Below, in pieces: positions 1 to 7,420 of a DNA stretch of 9,382 nucleotides. This DNA comes from an uncultured Mycoplasmatota bacterium (GTDB taxonomy: Bacteria > Bacillota_I > Bacilli_A > RF39 > UBA660): NCBI GenBank assembly GCA_900553435.1, contig USDC01000017.1, positions 1 through 9,382 of the forward strand, written 5' to 3'. The position numbers and the translations under genes were made by a program. Every line of letters begins with the position of its first letter. Position 1 is the first letter of the stretch. The notes beneath the pieces are model-generated. The model was not told the DNA's origin, did not search any database, and was given only the letters and a program-made list of their open reading frames with translations.

Positions 1-920
1 TTTTCTTCTAATACATAAGCAATATTTCTTTTCTTTAAATCCATTGCATTAAAATATTGGTGATTATTAGCTACATATGGACTAGGTATTAAAATTGATG
101 GTACTTTTAGTGCTTCAATTTCACTAATAGTTGATGCTCCAGCTCTTGATATGATAAGATCTGCATCTTTCATAAGTCCAGGTAAGTTATTATAATATTC
201 AATTATTTTAACTTGGTCGCTCACCTTTTTTCTTTTATCTATTTTTTTATAAAAATCTTTACCAGCAATAAAAAGTATTTCTTTATCATTTGATTTAAAT
301 GTCTTTAAAAATTCATAAAGTTTATCATTCATTGCACTACTTCCAAGACTTCCCATAACTATAATTATTAATTTTTTATTTTTTTTAAAACCTAATTTTG
401 TTTTATCATTTCTTTTTATTTTTACTGCTCTTTCACCCGCAGGATTAAAACTATAAATTACATTGTTTTTATTAAAATATTTTTCACTGTCTTTAAAACT
501 TACAAAAACTTTATCACAAAACTTTCCTAAAAACTTATTAGTTTTACCAGGAATATAATTTTGTTCGTGTATCATTGTAGGAATTTTTAATTTACGTGCG
601 GCCATTATAACTGGAAAAGTTACATATCCACCAAAACCAATAACTACATCTGGCTTATATTCTTTTATTGTTTTAAGGGCTTTTTTATAAGAATTATAAA
701 CCAAAGCTATATTTTTAAAATTAGCTTTAATACTTCTCCTAAAACCATTTATTTCTAAACCAACATATTCATAGCCCATTGATGGAATTATATTACTTTC
801 CATTCTGTCAGTTGTACCTATATATAAAAATGAATCTTTATTTTCCTTTAGTTTTTCAATAATAGCTATTGCTGGATATATATGTCCACCAGTTCCTCCT
901 GCGGTTATAATAGCTCTCAT
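1..920 (-). CDS. murG: MurG, UDP-GlcNAc:lipid I N-acetylglucosaminyltransferase (3' end outside window)
   Basis: Adds GlcNAc from UDP-GlcNAc to lipid I to make lipid II, on the cytoplasmic face of the membrane. I translated this frame by hand; it is open from the ATG at 920 to the window edge (306 codons, the family being about 350-370). The N-terminal glycine loop AGGTGGHIYPA (residues 7-17) is the MurG signature. Further on come GFGGYVTFP, HEQN, and the donor-binding SRAGASTISEIEAL followed by IPSPYVANNHQ. The segment that is usually GNPVR reads FNPAGER here, a local departure from the common form. A strong ribosome site, GAGGAGGG, lies just before the ATG. It is the last dcw gene in view, with its own candidate extended -10 promoter upstream. 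The identification is secure; only the C-terminus is unseen. Confidence 0.97.
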   Translation of the reverse strand, partial: MRAIITAGGTGGHIYPAIAIIEKLKENKDSFLYIGTTDRMESNIIPSMGYEYVGLEINGFRRSIKANFKNIALVYNSYKKALKTIKEYKPDVVIGFGGYVTFPVIMAARKLKIPTMIHEQNYIPGKTNKFLGKFCDKVFVSFKDSEKYFNKNNVIYSFNPAGERAVKIKRNDKTKLGFKKNKKLIIIVMGSLGSSAMNDKLYEFLKTFKSNDKEILFIAGKDFYKKIDKRKKVSDQVKIIEYYNNLPGLMKDADLIISRAGASTISEIEALKVPSILIPSPYVANNHQYFNAMDLKKRNIAYVLEE

Positions 921-941
921 AAAAACCCTCCTCTTAATGTG

Positions 942-950
942 ATTATATCA
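942..950 (-). promoter_or_regulatory. Candidate extended -10 promoter for murG
   Basis: On the minus strand the 71-bp gap before murG contains TGATATAAT, a perfect TGnTATAAT extended -10 (hexamer at 942-947). A start point near 935 would leave a short leader holding the GAGGAGGG ribosome site. No good -35 is visible at 17 bp (TTTATA), which is tolerable for an extended -10. The call rests on motif match and position only. Confidence 0.5.
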
Positions 951-962
951 AAAAGTATTTAC

Positions 963-998
963 AATATAAAGAATAAACAATTTAGTTTACTTTATATT
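963..998 (-). terminator. AT-rich hairpin over the nuclease stop codon, possible weak terminator
   Basis: Two nested inverted repeats meet here: AATATAAAG (963-971) pairs with CTTTATATT (990-998), and inside it TAAAC (974-978) pairs with GTTTA (985-989), with a 2-nt bulge and a 6-nt loop. The nuclease stop codon (992-994) lies in the 5' arm as transcribed. No uninterrupted T-run follows directly; CTTTTTG comes several bases later. It may be a weak terminator or an mRNA 3'-end stabiliser between the nuclease and murG. Confidence 0.4.
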
Positions 999-1720
999 TC
1001 ACTACTTTCTCCAGTTTTATAATTTATTTTTACTCCATCTTCTACATTATAGACAAATACATTAAATTTTATTCCACGTCCATTATCTTCAACAGACATT
1101 GCCTCCATTTGAACACCAGTAGCAATTAAATCATCACTTTTAAACATTGGAGTAACTCTATATAAAACATGATTACCTGTACTTTTTATGTAACCCGCTA
1201 CTTCATTTTCAAAATCAAGCATTGCTCCAGTATTCATACTTCTTGTACAAGTTATTAAGTTTTTTTCATTTGCATTTTCTCCAGTTAGTTGAAAACCAAT
1301 TAAATGGCATCTATTATATAAATATTTTCCATCTACAAAATCGTACTTAACTGTATGCCAACCACTTGGTTTAATCATTCCAATACTTCCTCTTTCTTCT
1401 TTTGGCATTAAATCTTCTCCAATATTAGCAAAAGCTACTCCGCATCTACCTAAATAATCTAAGTTACTATATTTTTCAAAAGAAGTTTTGCTTAAATCAT
1501 TCTCTGTAAAGTCTGGAATGTTTTCATTAATTATCACGTAAGGCTCTCCACTATATTCTGGGATATTCTCTAAGTTATAGCTTCTTGCACTACTAACTGG
1601 GATTACTTCATCTATAAAATTTGTTATTTCACCCTTAAATTCCACAGTTATAAATGTTAATGCTACTACAATTAACCCAATAACAATCTTTTTTTTATCT
1701 TTCTTTTTCTTTACTACCAT
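992..1720 (-). CDS. Membrane-anchored DNA/RNA non-specific endonuclease (DNA-entry nuclease type)
   Basis: Predicted surface nuclease that cleaves DNA (and perhaps RNA) without sequence specificity, of the EndA/NucA-like beta-beta-alpha metal group. The 242-aa protein has a Lys-rich N-terminus (residues 1-11), one hydrophobic segment at about 12-26 that should anchor it with the rest outside, and a nuclease domain at about 60-230. The catalytic motif is NRCHLIG at 136-142, with His139 as the expected general base; NEKNLITCTRSMN (151-163) supplies the usual downstream Asn metal ligand. Start ATG 1720 follows AGGTGAAGAG. It has its own candidate promoter and lies between the sulfotransferase and murG, an unusual place. 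A role in DNA uptake or nutrient scavenging is inferred from the family; no competence gene is nearby. It could also be a toxin-type nuclease, but no immunity gene is visible. Confidence 0.88.
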   Translation of the reverse strand: MVVKKKKDKKKIVIGLIVVALTFITVEFKGEITNFIDEVIPVSSARSYNLENIPEYSGEPYVIINENIPDFTENDLSKTSFEKYSNLDYLGRCGVAFANIGEDLMPKEERGSIGMIKPSGWHTVKYDFVDGKYLYNRCHLIGFQLTGENANEKNLITCTRSMNTGAMLDFENEVAGYIKSTGNHVLYRVTPMFKSDDLIATGVQMEAMSVEDNGRGIKFNVFVYNVEDGVKINYKTGESSEI

Positions 1721-1742
1721 CTCTTCACCTACTATTTATTTA

Positions 1743-1751
1743 ATTATATCA
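1743..1751 (-). promoter_or_regulatory. Candidate extended -10 promoter for the nuclease gene
   Basis: TGATATAAT on the minus strand (hexamer 1743-1748) is a perfect extended -10, right after the T-run of the sulfotransferase terminator. Transcription from about 1736 would leave a leader of about 15 nt holding AGGTGAAGAG. The core matches the murG promoter candidate. No clear -35 is seen. Confidence 0.45.
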
Positions 1752-1752
1752 C

Positions 1753-1785
1753 AAAAAACAGAAGAACGTTATTATTCTTCTGTTT
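1753..1785 (-). terminator. Rho-independent terminator built on the sulfotransferase stop codon
   Basis: A perfect 11-bp inverted repeat, AAACAGAAGAA (1756-1766) with TTCTTCTGTTT (1775-1785), has an 8-nt loop and a run of T on the minus strand after the stem (A-run at 1753-1758). The 5' arm of the RNA encodes the last sulfotransferase residues Gln-Thr-Glu-Glu, and the TAA stop (1772-1774) is in the loop. The stem is AT-rich, so efficiency may be moderate. The A-run before the stem would also allow weaker action on the plus strand. Confidence 0.75.
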
Positions 1786-3439
1786 GAAAAAGATTGGTGT
1801 AATCATATTTAAATACTCTATAAATAAATTTTTCAAAATTCATTTTATATTGTTTAATTATTTCTCCTTTATTATTATATTCACTAAAAATTCCTTTTCC
1901 ACCTGAATCAATTATTATGTTTCCATTCTTTTCTTGAGCACTACTAACATAACCAGAAAATGGAACTTTAAAACTATTTATTAGTTCAAATGTTTTATTT
2001 TTCTCATTTACTTTATATTTATAGTATAAAGAATATTTTCCATTCTTTGGAGAAGTAAATTTTAAACCAGCTTCTTTTTCCCAATCGTAATCAGGCACAG
2101 TAGTACTTACCCCCATATTATTATTAAACATATATAAGTAATAAACTCCATCTTCTTCTGTCTCTTCATAAGTTACTGTATGTTGTCCACCTTGGATTGT
2201 AAAGTCTCCAATTTTTTCTAATAAATATTGTTTTTCATCATAATCTTTCCAAAAACTTTCCTCACCTATAATATATTCTATTTTAGGATTATCAAATGGA
2301 TTTTTAATTTTTATTATTGAAGAAGTTTCTCTAGAACTTAAAATAATACTATCCTCTTCTTCTATATATTGTATTGTATTTATATGCATCCAATCTACTC
2401 CACTAGATTCAACATTTTCATTTACTTCATCTTCTTCATAATAAGCATTTTCTCTTAGTTCTGGAAATAAATCTTCTAAATCAAGAACTTTATCTACTTT
2501 ACCTGTTTTAGTATTAAGTCTAATTATAATATCTTCACAAGTATCTTTTTTCGTATCACTTGCTAGAATAAGAAGATTTTTATCTTTATCAAAAACATAA
2601 TCATGATGATATTTATATCTACCTAAATTATATTTTTCCTCTACTTGTCCAAGATTATTTATTTTTACTATTCTTCTTTCTGAGGCTGCCATATAAATAT
2701 CTTCCTCATCAAAAAGAATTCTTGCAGTTCTATAACCTATGATAGGAATTTCTCCACGTAATATTCCATCATTATCATAGATATAAGTTGTATCTCCATT
2801 ACTATTATCATTTCCAAGTATTGTAAATAATCCATCACTTTGTTTTTCATCACTTTTTGTATTTACTTTTAACTTTTTTTGTACTCCACTTTCATATTTA
2901 GTAAAATCTAATTTAAAAGTGTAAGTTTTAACATTATTATTTTTATCTGTTGCTTCTAATATTAACGTGTTTTCTTCACCCATAACAAAACCAATTAATT
3001 GGTACGAATGTGTTTTATTGTTTTCATAATTTTTTAAAGTTCTAGTAAAGTTGCTATATCCATCTACTTTTATGGTGTATTTTATTTCTACTTCTTCTTC
3101 TGTATTAAAATAAATATTAACTGAATTTTTGTTTGTTTTATATTGGTTATAAATTATTAAAGGATTTTCTATATTATACTCATTCATTTTTAAAGTAGCA
3201 TTTATTACCTCATTACTAATACTTTGATAAAGCATATTATAAGCACTAATATCTTTTGGTGCATCCATTATTAATACTTCATTACTTATTTTACTTGTTT
3301 TTAAACTAATGTGTTTTTCTAGCCATGCTCTATTTTTAAATAATTCACTCTTTTTACTTTCATATAAAAATATTAGTCCTAAAACAATAACTGTGATTAA
3401 AACCAAAACTCCTACAATATCAATTATTTTCTTTTTCAT
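1772..3439 (-). CDS. Aryl-sulfate sulfotransferase (ASST family), membrane-anchored
   Basis: PAPS-independent sulfotransferase that moves sulfate from one phenolic sulfate ester to another phenol through a sulfo-histidine intermediate. The 555-aa protein has an N-terminal anchor (hydrophobic about 7-25 after MKKK), an Ig-like N-terminal region at about 90-185 and a beta-propeller domain at about 205-545. ASST hallmarks appear in order: YHHDY (277-281), DWMHINTI (349-356), SSRET (368-372) and GGQHTV (417-422). These line up with the His/His/Arg/His active site known from the E. coli enzyme, with His420 the likely sulfated residue. Only one Cys (Cys301) is present, so the conserved disulfide of the Gram-negative enzymes is absent. 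Start ATG 3439 follows AGAGAGGAC. The gene has its own promoter and terminator. The in vivo substrate is unknown; phenolic sulfates of the gut are a guess. Placement between ftsW and murG is odd. Confidence 0.9.
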   Translation of the reverse strand: MKKKIIDIVGVLVLITVIVLGLIFLYESKKSELFKNRAWLEKHISLKTSKISNEVLIMDAPKDISAYNMLYQSISNEVINATLKMNEYNIENPLIIYNQYKTNKNSVNIYFNTEEEVEIKYTIKVDGYSNFTRTLKNYENNKTHSYQLIGFVMGEENTLILEATDKNNNVKTYTFKLDFTKYESGVQKKLKVNTKSDEKQSDGLFTILGNDNSNGDTTYIYDNDGILRGEIPIIGYRTARILFDEEDIYMAASERRIVKINNLGQVEEKYNLGRYKYHHDYVFDKDKNLLILASDTKKDTCEDIIIRLNTKTGKVDKVLDLEDLFPELRENAYYEEDEVNENVESSGVDWMHINTIQYIEEEDSIILSSRETSSIIKIKNPFDNPKIEYIIGEESFWKDYDEKQYLLEKIGDFTIQGGQHTVTYEETEEDGVYYLYMFNNNMGVSTTVPDYDWEKEAGLKFTSPKNGKYSLYYKYKVNEKNKTFELINSFKVPFSGYVSSAQEKNGNIIIDSGGKGIFSEYNNKGEIIKQYKMNFEKFIYRVFKYDYTNLFQTEE

Positions 3440-3458
3440 ATTTTTGTCCTCTCTTTAT

Positions 3459-3467
3459 ATTATAACA
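3459..3467 (-). promoter_or_regulatory. Candidate extended -10 promoter for the sulfotransferase gene
   Basis: In the 77-bp gap after ftsW, the minus strand reads TGTTATAAT, a perfect TGnTATAAT (hexamer 3459-3464). A start near 3452 gives a leader of about 13 nt with the AGAGAGGAC ribosome site. The -35 position is weak. No terminator for ftsW is seen in the gap, so read-through from upstream is also possible. Confidence 0.45.
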
Positions 3468-3516
3468 TGTATAACATAAATGGTATGTGAAAAAATTGTG
3501 TAAATTTTAAATCACT

Positions 3517-4608
3517 TTATTTTGGTTTAGTTTGATTATTTTTATTTACACTTAAAATAATTCCAATACTAATAAAACTCATGACTAAACTTGTGCCCCC
3601 ATAACTTATAAATGGTAATGTAACACCAGTTACTGGAACTAAACCAATTACTACTGAAAGATTTAAAATAGTTTGAAAAATAAGCATAAAACTAAGTCCA
3701 AATGATAAATATTTTCCAAATAAATCATTTGTATTTAAACTTATTTTAATCGCACTATAAAAAAGAAACAAAAAACTAATTATTAATATACCCAAAAAGC
3801 CAAATTCTTCACTTATTATTGAAAAAATAAAATCAGTTTGAGGTTCTGGCAAATAAAAGTGTTTCTGTCTAGAATTTAAAAATCCAAAACCTAAAAGGCC
3901 ACCTGGTCCGATTGCGTAAAGTGACTGTATTATTTGAAATCCACTACCAAGAGGGTCACTCCAAGGATTTAAAAAAGAAATTATTCTTTCAAGTCTGTAA
4001 GGTGCAGCAATAATTAAACCAACAACACCTAAAAGGCCAGCTAAACCAAGTTTTAAAAATATACCTACTTTTGTACCTGTAATAAAGATTAAACATGTTA
4101 GTGAAACAACTATAACCATACCTGTTCCAAAATCTGGTTCAAGCATTATAAGTGCAAAAAATATAAGTATTATTAAAAGAACTGGTATTACAAATTTTTT
4201 TGTTTCTCTTTTATCTTTATTATTTCTACTTAAAAATTTTGCAATAAAAATAGTTAAACCAATTTTACTTATTTCACTAGGCTGTATTCCAAACCCACCA
4301 ATTCCAAACCAACTTTTACTTCCGTTTCTAACAACTCCTATCCCAGGAAGTAGGACAAGCACTAATAATAAAAAGCAAACAAGTAAAATAATGTTTGCTT
4401 TTTTCTCATAAAACTTATAATTTATTTTTGAAAAAGTGTACATACATATTATTCCTAAGAGTAAAAATACACTTTGATTAATAACATATTTTAAACTATT
4501 ACCGTATTTAAATTCTGCCCAAATATAACTTGAAGAATAAATCATTATACAACCAAATACTCCTAAGATTATACAAGTTATAAAAAGACTTTTGTTTAGT
4601 CTTTGCAT
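3517..4608 (-). CDS. ftsW: FtsW-type SEDS peptidoglycan glycosyltransferase
   Basis: Polytopic SEDS enzyme that polymerises lipid II into glycan strands at the septum, working with the division transpeptidase whose gene remnant lies upstream. The 363-aa length is normal for the family and about ten hydrophobic segments are visible. Family motifs in order: SWFGIGGFGIQPSEISKI (99-116), LEPDFGTG (156-163), NPWSDPLGSGFQIIQSLYAI (214-233), LPEPQTDFIFSIISEE (253-268) and LPFISYGGTSL (331-341). Asp259 in the QTDF motif matches the catalytic Asp known in RodA/FtsW. The start follows GGGGGAAG at a slightly long spacing, and the gene begins 28 bp after mraY, so the two are probably co-transcribed. RodA or SpoVE are the alternatives within the same family; the dcw position favours FtsW. 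Confidence 0.93.
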   Translation of the reverse strand: MQRLNKSLFITCIILGVFGCIMIYSSSYIWAEFKYGNSLKYVINQSVFLLLGIICMYTFSKINYKFYEKKANIILLVCFLLLVLVLLPGIGVVRNGSKSWFGIGGFGIQPSEISKIGLTIFIAKFLSRNNKDKRETKKFVIPVLLIILIFFALIMLEPDFGTGMVIVVSLTCLIFITGTKVGIFLKLGLAGLLGVVGLIIAAPYRLERIISFLNPWSDPLGSGFQIIQSLYAIGPGGLLGFGFLNSRQKHFYLPEPQTDFIFSIISEEFGFLGILIISFLFLFYSAIKISLNTNDLFGKYLSFGLSFMLIFQTILNLSVVIGLVPVTGVTLPFISYGGTSLVMSFISIGIILSVNKNNQTKPK

Positions 4609-4636
4609 CAGTTAGCTTCCCCCTTTTTACTACTAA

Positions 4637-5626
4637 CTATAACCAAACTCCATAATATATTGCTCCCATACCTAACATAAATCCTACGATCCAAAAAAGC
4701 TTTACTATATCTGTTTCTTTCCAACCAAGTCTTTCCATATGATGATGAAGCGGAGCTATTAAAAATACTTTTTTGTGAAATTTACGAATTGATATAATTT
4801 GTATAAAACTAGATAAAGTTTCTATTACAAAAACTCCTCCAATAACGGCAAGTGATATTTCGTGTTGAGTTATAATTGCAACTGCGGCTAAAGTAGCACC
4901 TAAACACATTGAGCCCGTATCTCCCATAAATACTCTGGCAGGATGAGTATTGTACACTAGAAAACCTAAAACCGCACCAACAAGAACAAAACAGAAGATT
5001 GCTATTTCTTGGTAACCAGCAACCCATGTTGTACCCCAAGTAATTATTCCAAAACTCATAAATGCAATCGCTGAAAGTCCACCAGCTAAACCATCAAGAC
5101 CATCTGTAATATTTACTGCATTTGCTGTACCTACAAGTAAGAATAAAATAAATATTCCATAGAACCATCCCATATGTATTTGTAAGTTAAGGGATGAGAT
5201 AGATACAATCGGGTCACCCCCATTAGACATATAAACATAGAAAAATACAAGAGCAATTACTACTTGAATAATAAGTTTTTGAAGTGTTGAAAGTCCAATG
5301 TTTTGATGCCGTTTAATCTTTATCATGTCATCTAAAAATCCTAATAAAGCATATGAAACAAACACAAAAAATACAATCATTAAACTAGCACTTATTTCAA
5401 TACTTCCTCTTAAATATAATATAACCATGGTAATAATGGTAGGTATTATAAATATTAGTCCCCCAATTGTAGGAGTGCCATCTTTACTTGCATGAGACTT
5501 TACAAATCTACTTATACTTTGTCCAAAATTAAGTCTTTTTAACATCGGTATTAAAAACAAACCTATTATTACCGCTAAAAAGAACCCTATCATTAACCCT
5601 AATATAGATTTTGCTAATATTAACAT
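4637..5626 (-). CDS. mraY: MraY, phospho-MurNAc-pentapeptide translocase
   Basis: Transfers phospho-MurNAc-pentapeptide from UDP to undecaprenyl phosphate, giving lipid I, the first membrane step of peptidoglycan synthesis. The 329-aa polytopic protein carries the whole family signature: SHASKDGTPTIGG (44-56), GFLDDMIKIKR (96-106) with the Asp99-Asp100 pair, NAVNITDGLDGLAGG (169-183) with the NxxD motif, FMGDTGS (233-239) and APLHHHMERLGW (291-302) with the His triplet. About ten membrane segments are apparent. Start ATG 5626 follows GAGGAGTGGAATAA. It sits 98 bp after the PBP stop and 28 bp before ftsW. Because the PBP gene upstream is cut by an inserted element, expression of mraY and ftsW must come from the element or from a local promoter such as the one at 5700-5728. 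Confidence 0.97.
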   Translation of the reverse strand: MLILAKSILGLMIGFFLAVIIGLFLIPMLKRLNFGQSISRFVKSHASKDGTPTIGGLIFIIPTIITMVILYLRGSIEISASLMIVFFVFVSYALLGFLDDMIKIKRHQNIGLSTLQKLIIQVVIALVFFYVYMSNGGDPIVSISSLNLQIHMGWFYGIFILFLLVGTANAVNITDGLDGLAGGLSAIAFMSFGIITWGTTWVAGYQEIAIFCFVLVGAVLGFLVYNTHPARVFMGDTGSMCLGATLAAVAIITQHEISLAVIGGVFVIETLSSFIQIISIRKFHKKVFLIAPLHHHMERLGWKETDIVKLFWIVGFMLGMGAIYYGVWL

Positions 5627-5699
5627 TTATTCCACTCCTCTTAGAACAATTATACTATTTTTTTTGAAAAAATAAAAATTTTTAAGGTTTATTGCGTAA

Positions 5700-5728
5700 A
5701 TTATACATTTATTTTACGTTTTTACTAA
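5700..5728 (-). promoter_or_regulatory. Candidate promoter for mraY-ftsW
   Basis: In the 98-bp gap between the PBP remnant and mraY, the minus strand carries TTAGTA (5723-5728), a 17-bp spacer and a perfect TATAAT (5700-5705). The -35 is weak and overlaps the PBP stop codon. The context matters: the normal dcw transcript into mraY would be broken by the element inserted upstream. Confidence 0.4.
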
Positions 5729-6375
5729 TTTAACATTAACTTTATAGTGGAATTTTCCTTTACTCTTGTTCCTGGTTCTATAGACATATCTATGACTTTT
5801 TTCCCATATCCAGAGTATTCTACAACAAAACCTTCAAGTTCTTTTATTGCTTCTTTTTTACTCATTCCAATTACATCTGGTACTGTAAGATATTTTTCAT
5901 CATAAAACTCATATTTTCTTGGAAGTCCTTCTTTATCTTCTTTAATATCATATAAATTAATTGCTTCTTGCATTACTTTTTTAGCAACTGGACCTGCGAT
6001 TGTACCACCATACTGAACAACACCTTTAGGGTTGTCAATTGCAATATACACTACGAGTTCTGGGTCATCAGCTGGTAAAAATCCCATAAAGGATACAATA
6101 TAATTATTATCTAAGTATCTTCCATTATCAACTTTTTGTGCTGTACCAGTTTTTCCTCCAACTCTATAGTTTTCAATATATGCGTGTCTCCCACTACCAT
6201 TAGCTACTACACTTTCTAATGCATATCTTGTAAGTTTACTTGTTTTTTTACTTATAATATTCTTAGCTCTTAAAGTTGGAGAAAACTCTTTTATAACATT
6301 GTTTGTTTCTGGCTCATTAATACTTTTTACTATCATTGGTTTATACATATTACCATTATTTATTATTCCACTCAC
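5725..6375 (-). pseudogene. ftsI: 3' fragment of a division penicillin-binding protein (FtsI/PbpB type) cut by a mobile element
   Basis: C-terminal part of a class B transpeptidase, which cross-links septal peptidoglycan outside the membrane. Counting from the GTG at 6375, the 216-aa fragment keeps the SGIINNG segment of the transpeptidase domain, the KTG box in GGKTGTAQ (73-80) and a C-terminal PASTA domain (about 163-216, starting LTVPDVIGMSKKEAI). The N-terminal anchor, dimerisation domain, catalytic SxxK and SxN are missing; a full protein would be about 600-700 aa. The host frame continues upstream as QQVTAV, a typical PBP motif, to about 6390 and then hits a TAG at 6403-6405 inside the recombinase gene. 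The GTG has no fitting ribosome site and is unlikely to be a real start. The missing 5' part should lie beyond the far end of the element. A SpoVD-type PBP cannot be excluded. Confidence 0.9.
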
Positions 6376-7420
6376 CGCTGTTACTTGTTGTGAGGTACTC
6401 CTCTAAATGATACTTTTTACCTAAATTATTACTGGATGCTTTTAATGTTGTTCCAGTTTTAAAAATAATATCTAATTTTATTTTTTTAGGATTATTTTCA
6501 TCTTTATTAACGATTATTTTTTCTACTAAAGAATTAAATATATCACTTAAGCATAATTCATCTTCGATTGAATGTTCTAAGTTTTCTCTTATACTATTTA
6601 TTTCTTTTTCGATTAAGTATTCATCTAACTTATTATTTTTTAAATTGTCTATTTTATCTAAATATTCATTTAACTCTAAATTTAAACTATCTACTTGTTT
6701 TTTATAATCAATATTTTCTAAGTATCCATCCATTACAAGTTCTAATAACTTATCTTTTTTATTTTTTATAACTTCACATTTAGATTCTAAAACCTTTATT
6801 TCATTATCACTATTTTTAGATAATAAATAGTTTTTACATTCTTTAATGAGGCTATCAAAGATTATTTTTTTATCAAGATAAAGTTTAGAAATAATACTTT
6901 TAAATAATTCATCTAATTCATGTTCAAATACTCTATTGTTAGTACACCCTTTTAAACTATCACGCCGATATACCTGACATTCCCATACAGGATTATTTTT
7001 TCTTTTACCAGCACTATTTCTATGATAAGTAACATTATGAACACCACAATATATTTTTCCTGAATAAGTATAACGATTATGAAATATTGTTTTATCTTCT
7101 ATTTTATTTAAATAACTTTTTTGTCTTTTTCTTAATTTGATATTGGCTCTTTCCCATAATTCTTCTGATACAATTGGAGGTACTTTATCATAATCTTTAT
7201 AAATAACCCAATCATCTTTATCTAATTTCTTTTTCTTTTTAGTTCGATAATCTAATACTTTTGTTTTATGACCACAATAATACCCTTTATATTTAGGATT
7301 TTCAATTATTCTAGTAATTATTGTTGTATCTAATCTTTTACCAGTTTTCGTTTTATAATTTAATTCATATAAATTTAGATATTTTAGATAAACCATCATT
7401 TGTATTCGCATATCTATCAT
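6356..7420 (-). CDS. Large serine recombinase, C-terminal part (separated by frameshift)
   Basis: DNA-binding half of the site-specific recombinase whose catalytic half is at 7365-8024. Real homology starts near residue 14 (YLNLYELNYKTKTGKRLD), so the ATG at 7420 is an artefact of the shifted frame. It holds the recombinase domain (about 14-100, with TRIIENPKYKGYYCG), a zinc ribbon in which Cys125, His128 (CGVH), Cys148 and Cys159 are the likely ligands, and a long Lys/Glu/Leu-rich coiled coil at about 200-290. The Cys-to-His change in the ribbon is, from memory, usual for one clostridial recombinase subfamily. The last 10-13 codons (from about TSNSGEWNNK) are read from host PBP sequence in another frame, and the TAA (6356-6358) is host-derived. 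No terminator follows. The function should be integration and excision of the element, if the frame is intact in life. Confidence 0.88.
   Translation of the reverse strand: MIDMRIQMMVYLKYLNLYELNYKTKTGKRLDTTIITRIIENPKYKGYYCGHKTKVLDYRTKKKKKLDKDDWVIYKDYDKVPPIVSEELWERANIKLRKRQKSYLNKIEDKTIFHNRYTYSGKIYCGVHNVTYHRNSAGKRKNNPVWECQVYRRDSLKGCTNNRVFEHELDELFKSIISKLYLDKKIIFDSLIKECKNYLLSKNSDNEIKVLESKCEVIKNKKDKLLELVMDGYLENIDYKKQVDSLNLELNEYLDKIDNLKNNKLDEYLIEKEINSIRENLEHSIEDELCLSDIFNSLVEKIIVNKDENNPKKIKLDIIFKTGTTLKASSNNLGKKYHLEEYLTTSNSGEWNNK

Noticed and set aside
4809..5039. Minus-strand 76-codon open frame inside mraY
   Set aside because: Alternative frame of mraY; Cys/Ser/Arg-rich product without family features.
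6373..6375. GTG at 6375 as a true start of a short PBP
   Set aside because: No ribosome site at a fitting distance, and PBP-like residues continue upstream of it, so it is an internal codon of a cut gene.
6568..6771. Plus-strand open frame of 67 codons
   Set aside because: Shadow of the recombinase coiled-coil region on the other strand; Leu/Tyr/Phe-rich translation of AT-rich antisense, no ribosome site.
7360..7400. Programmed frameshift joining the recombinase halves
   Set aside because: The needed shift is +1/-2. No slippery heptamer is in the right phase, and the TGA context lacks a shift-prone codon; a mutation or sequence error is simpler.
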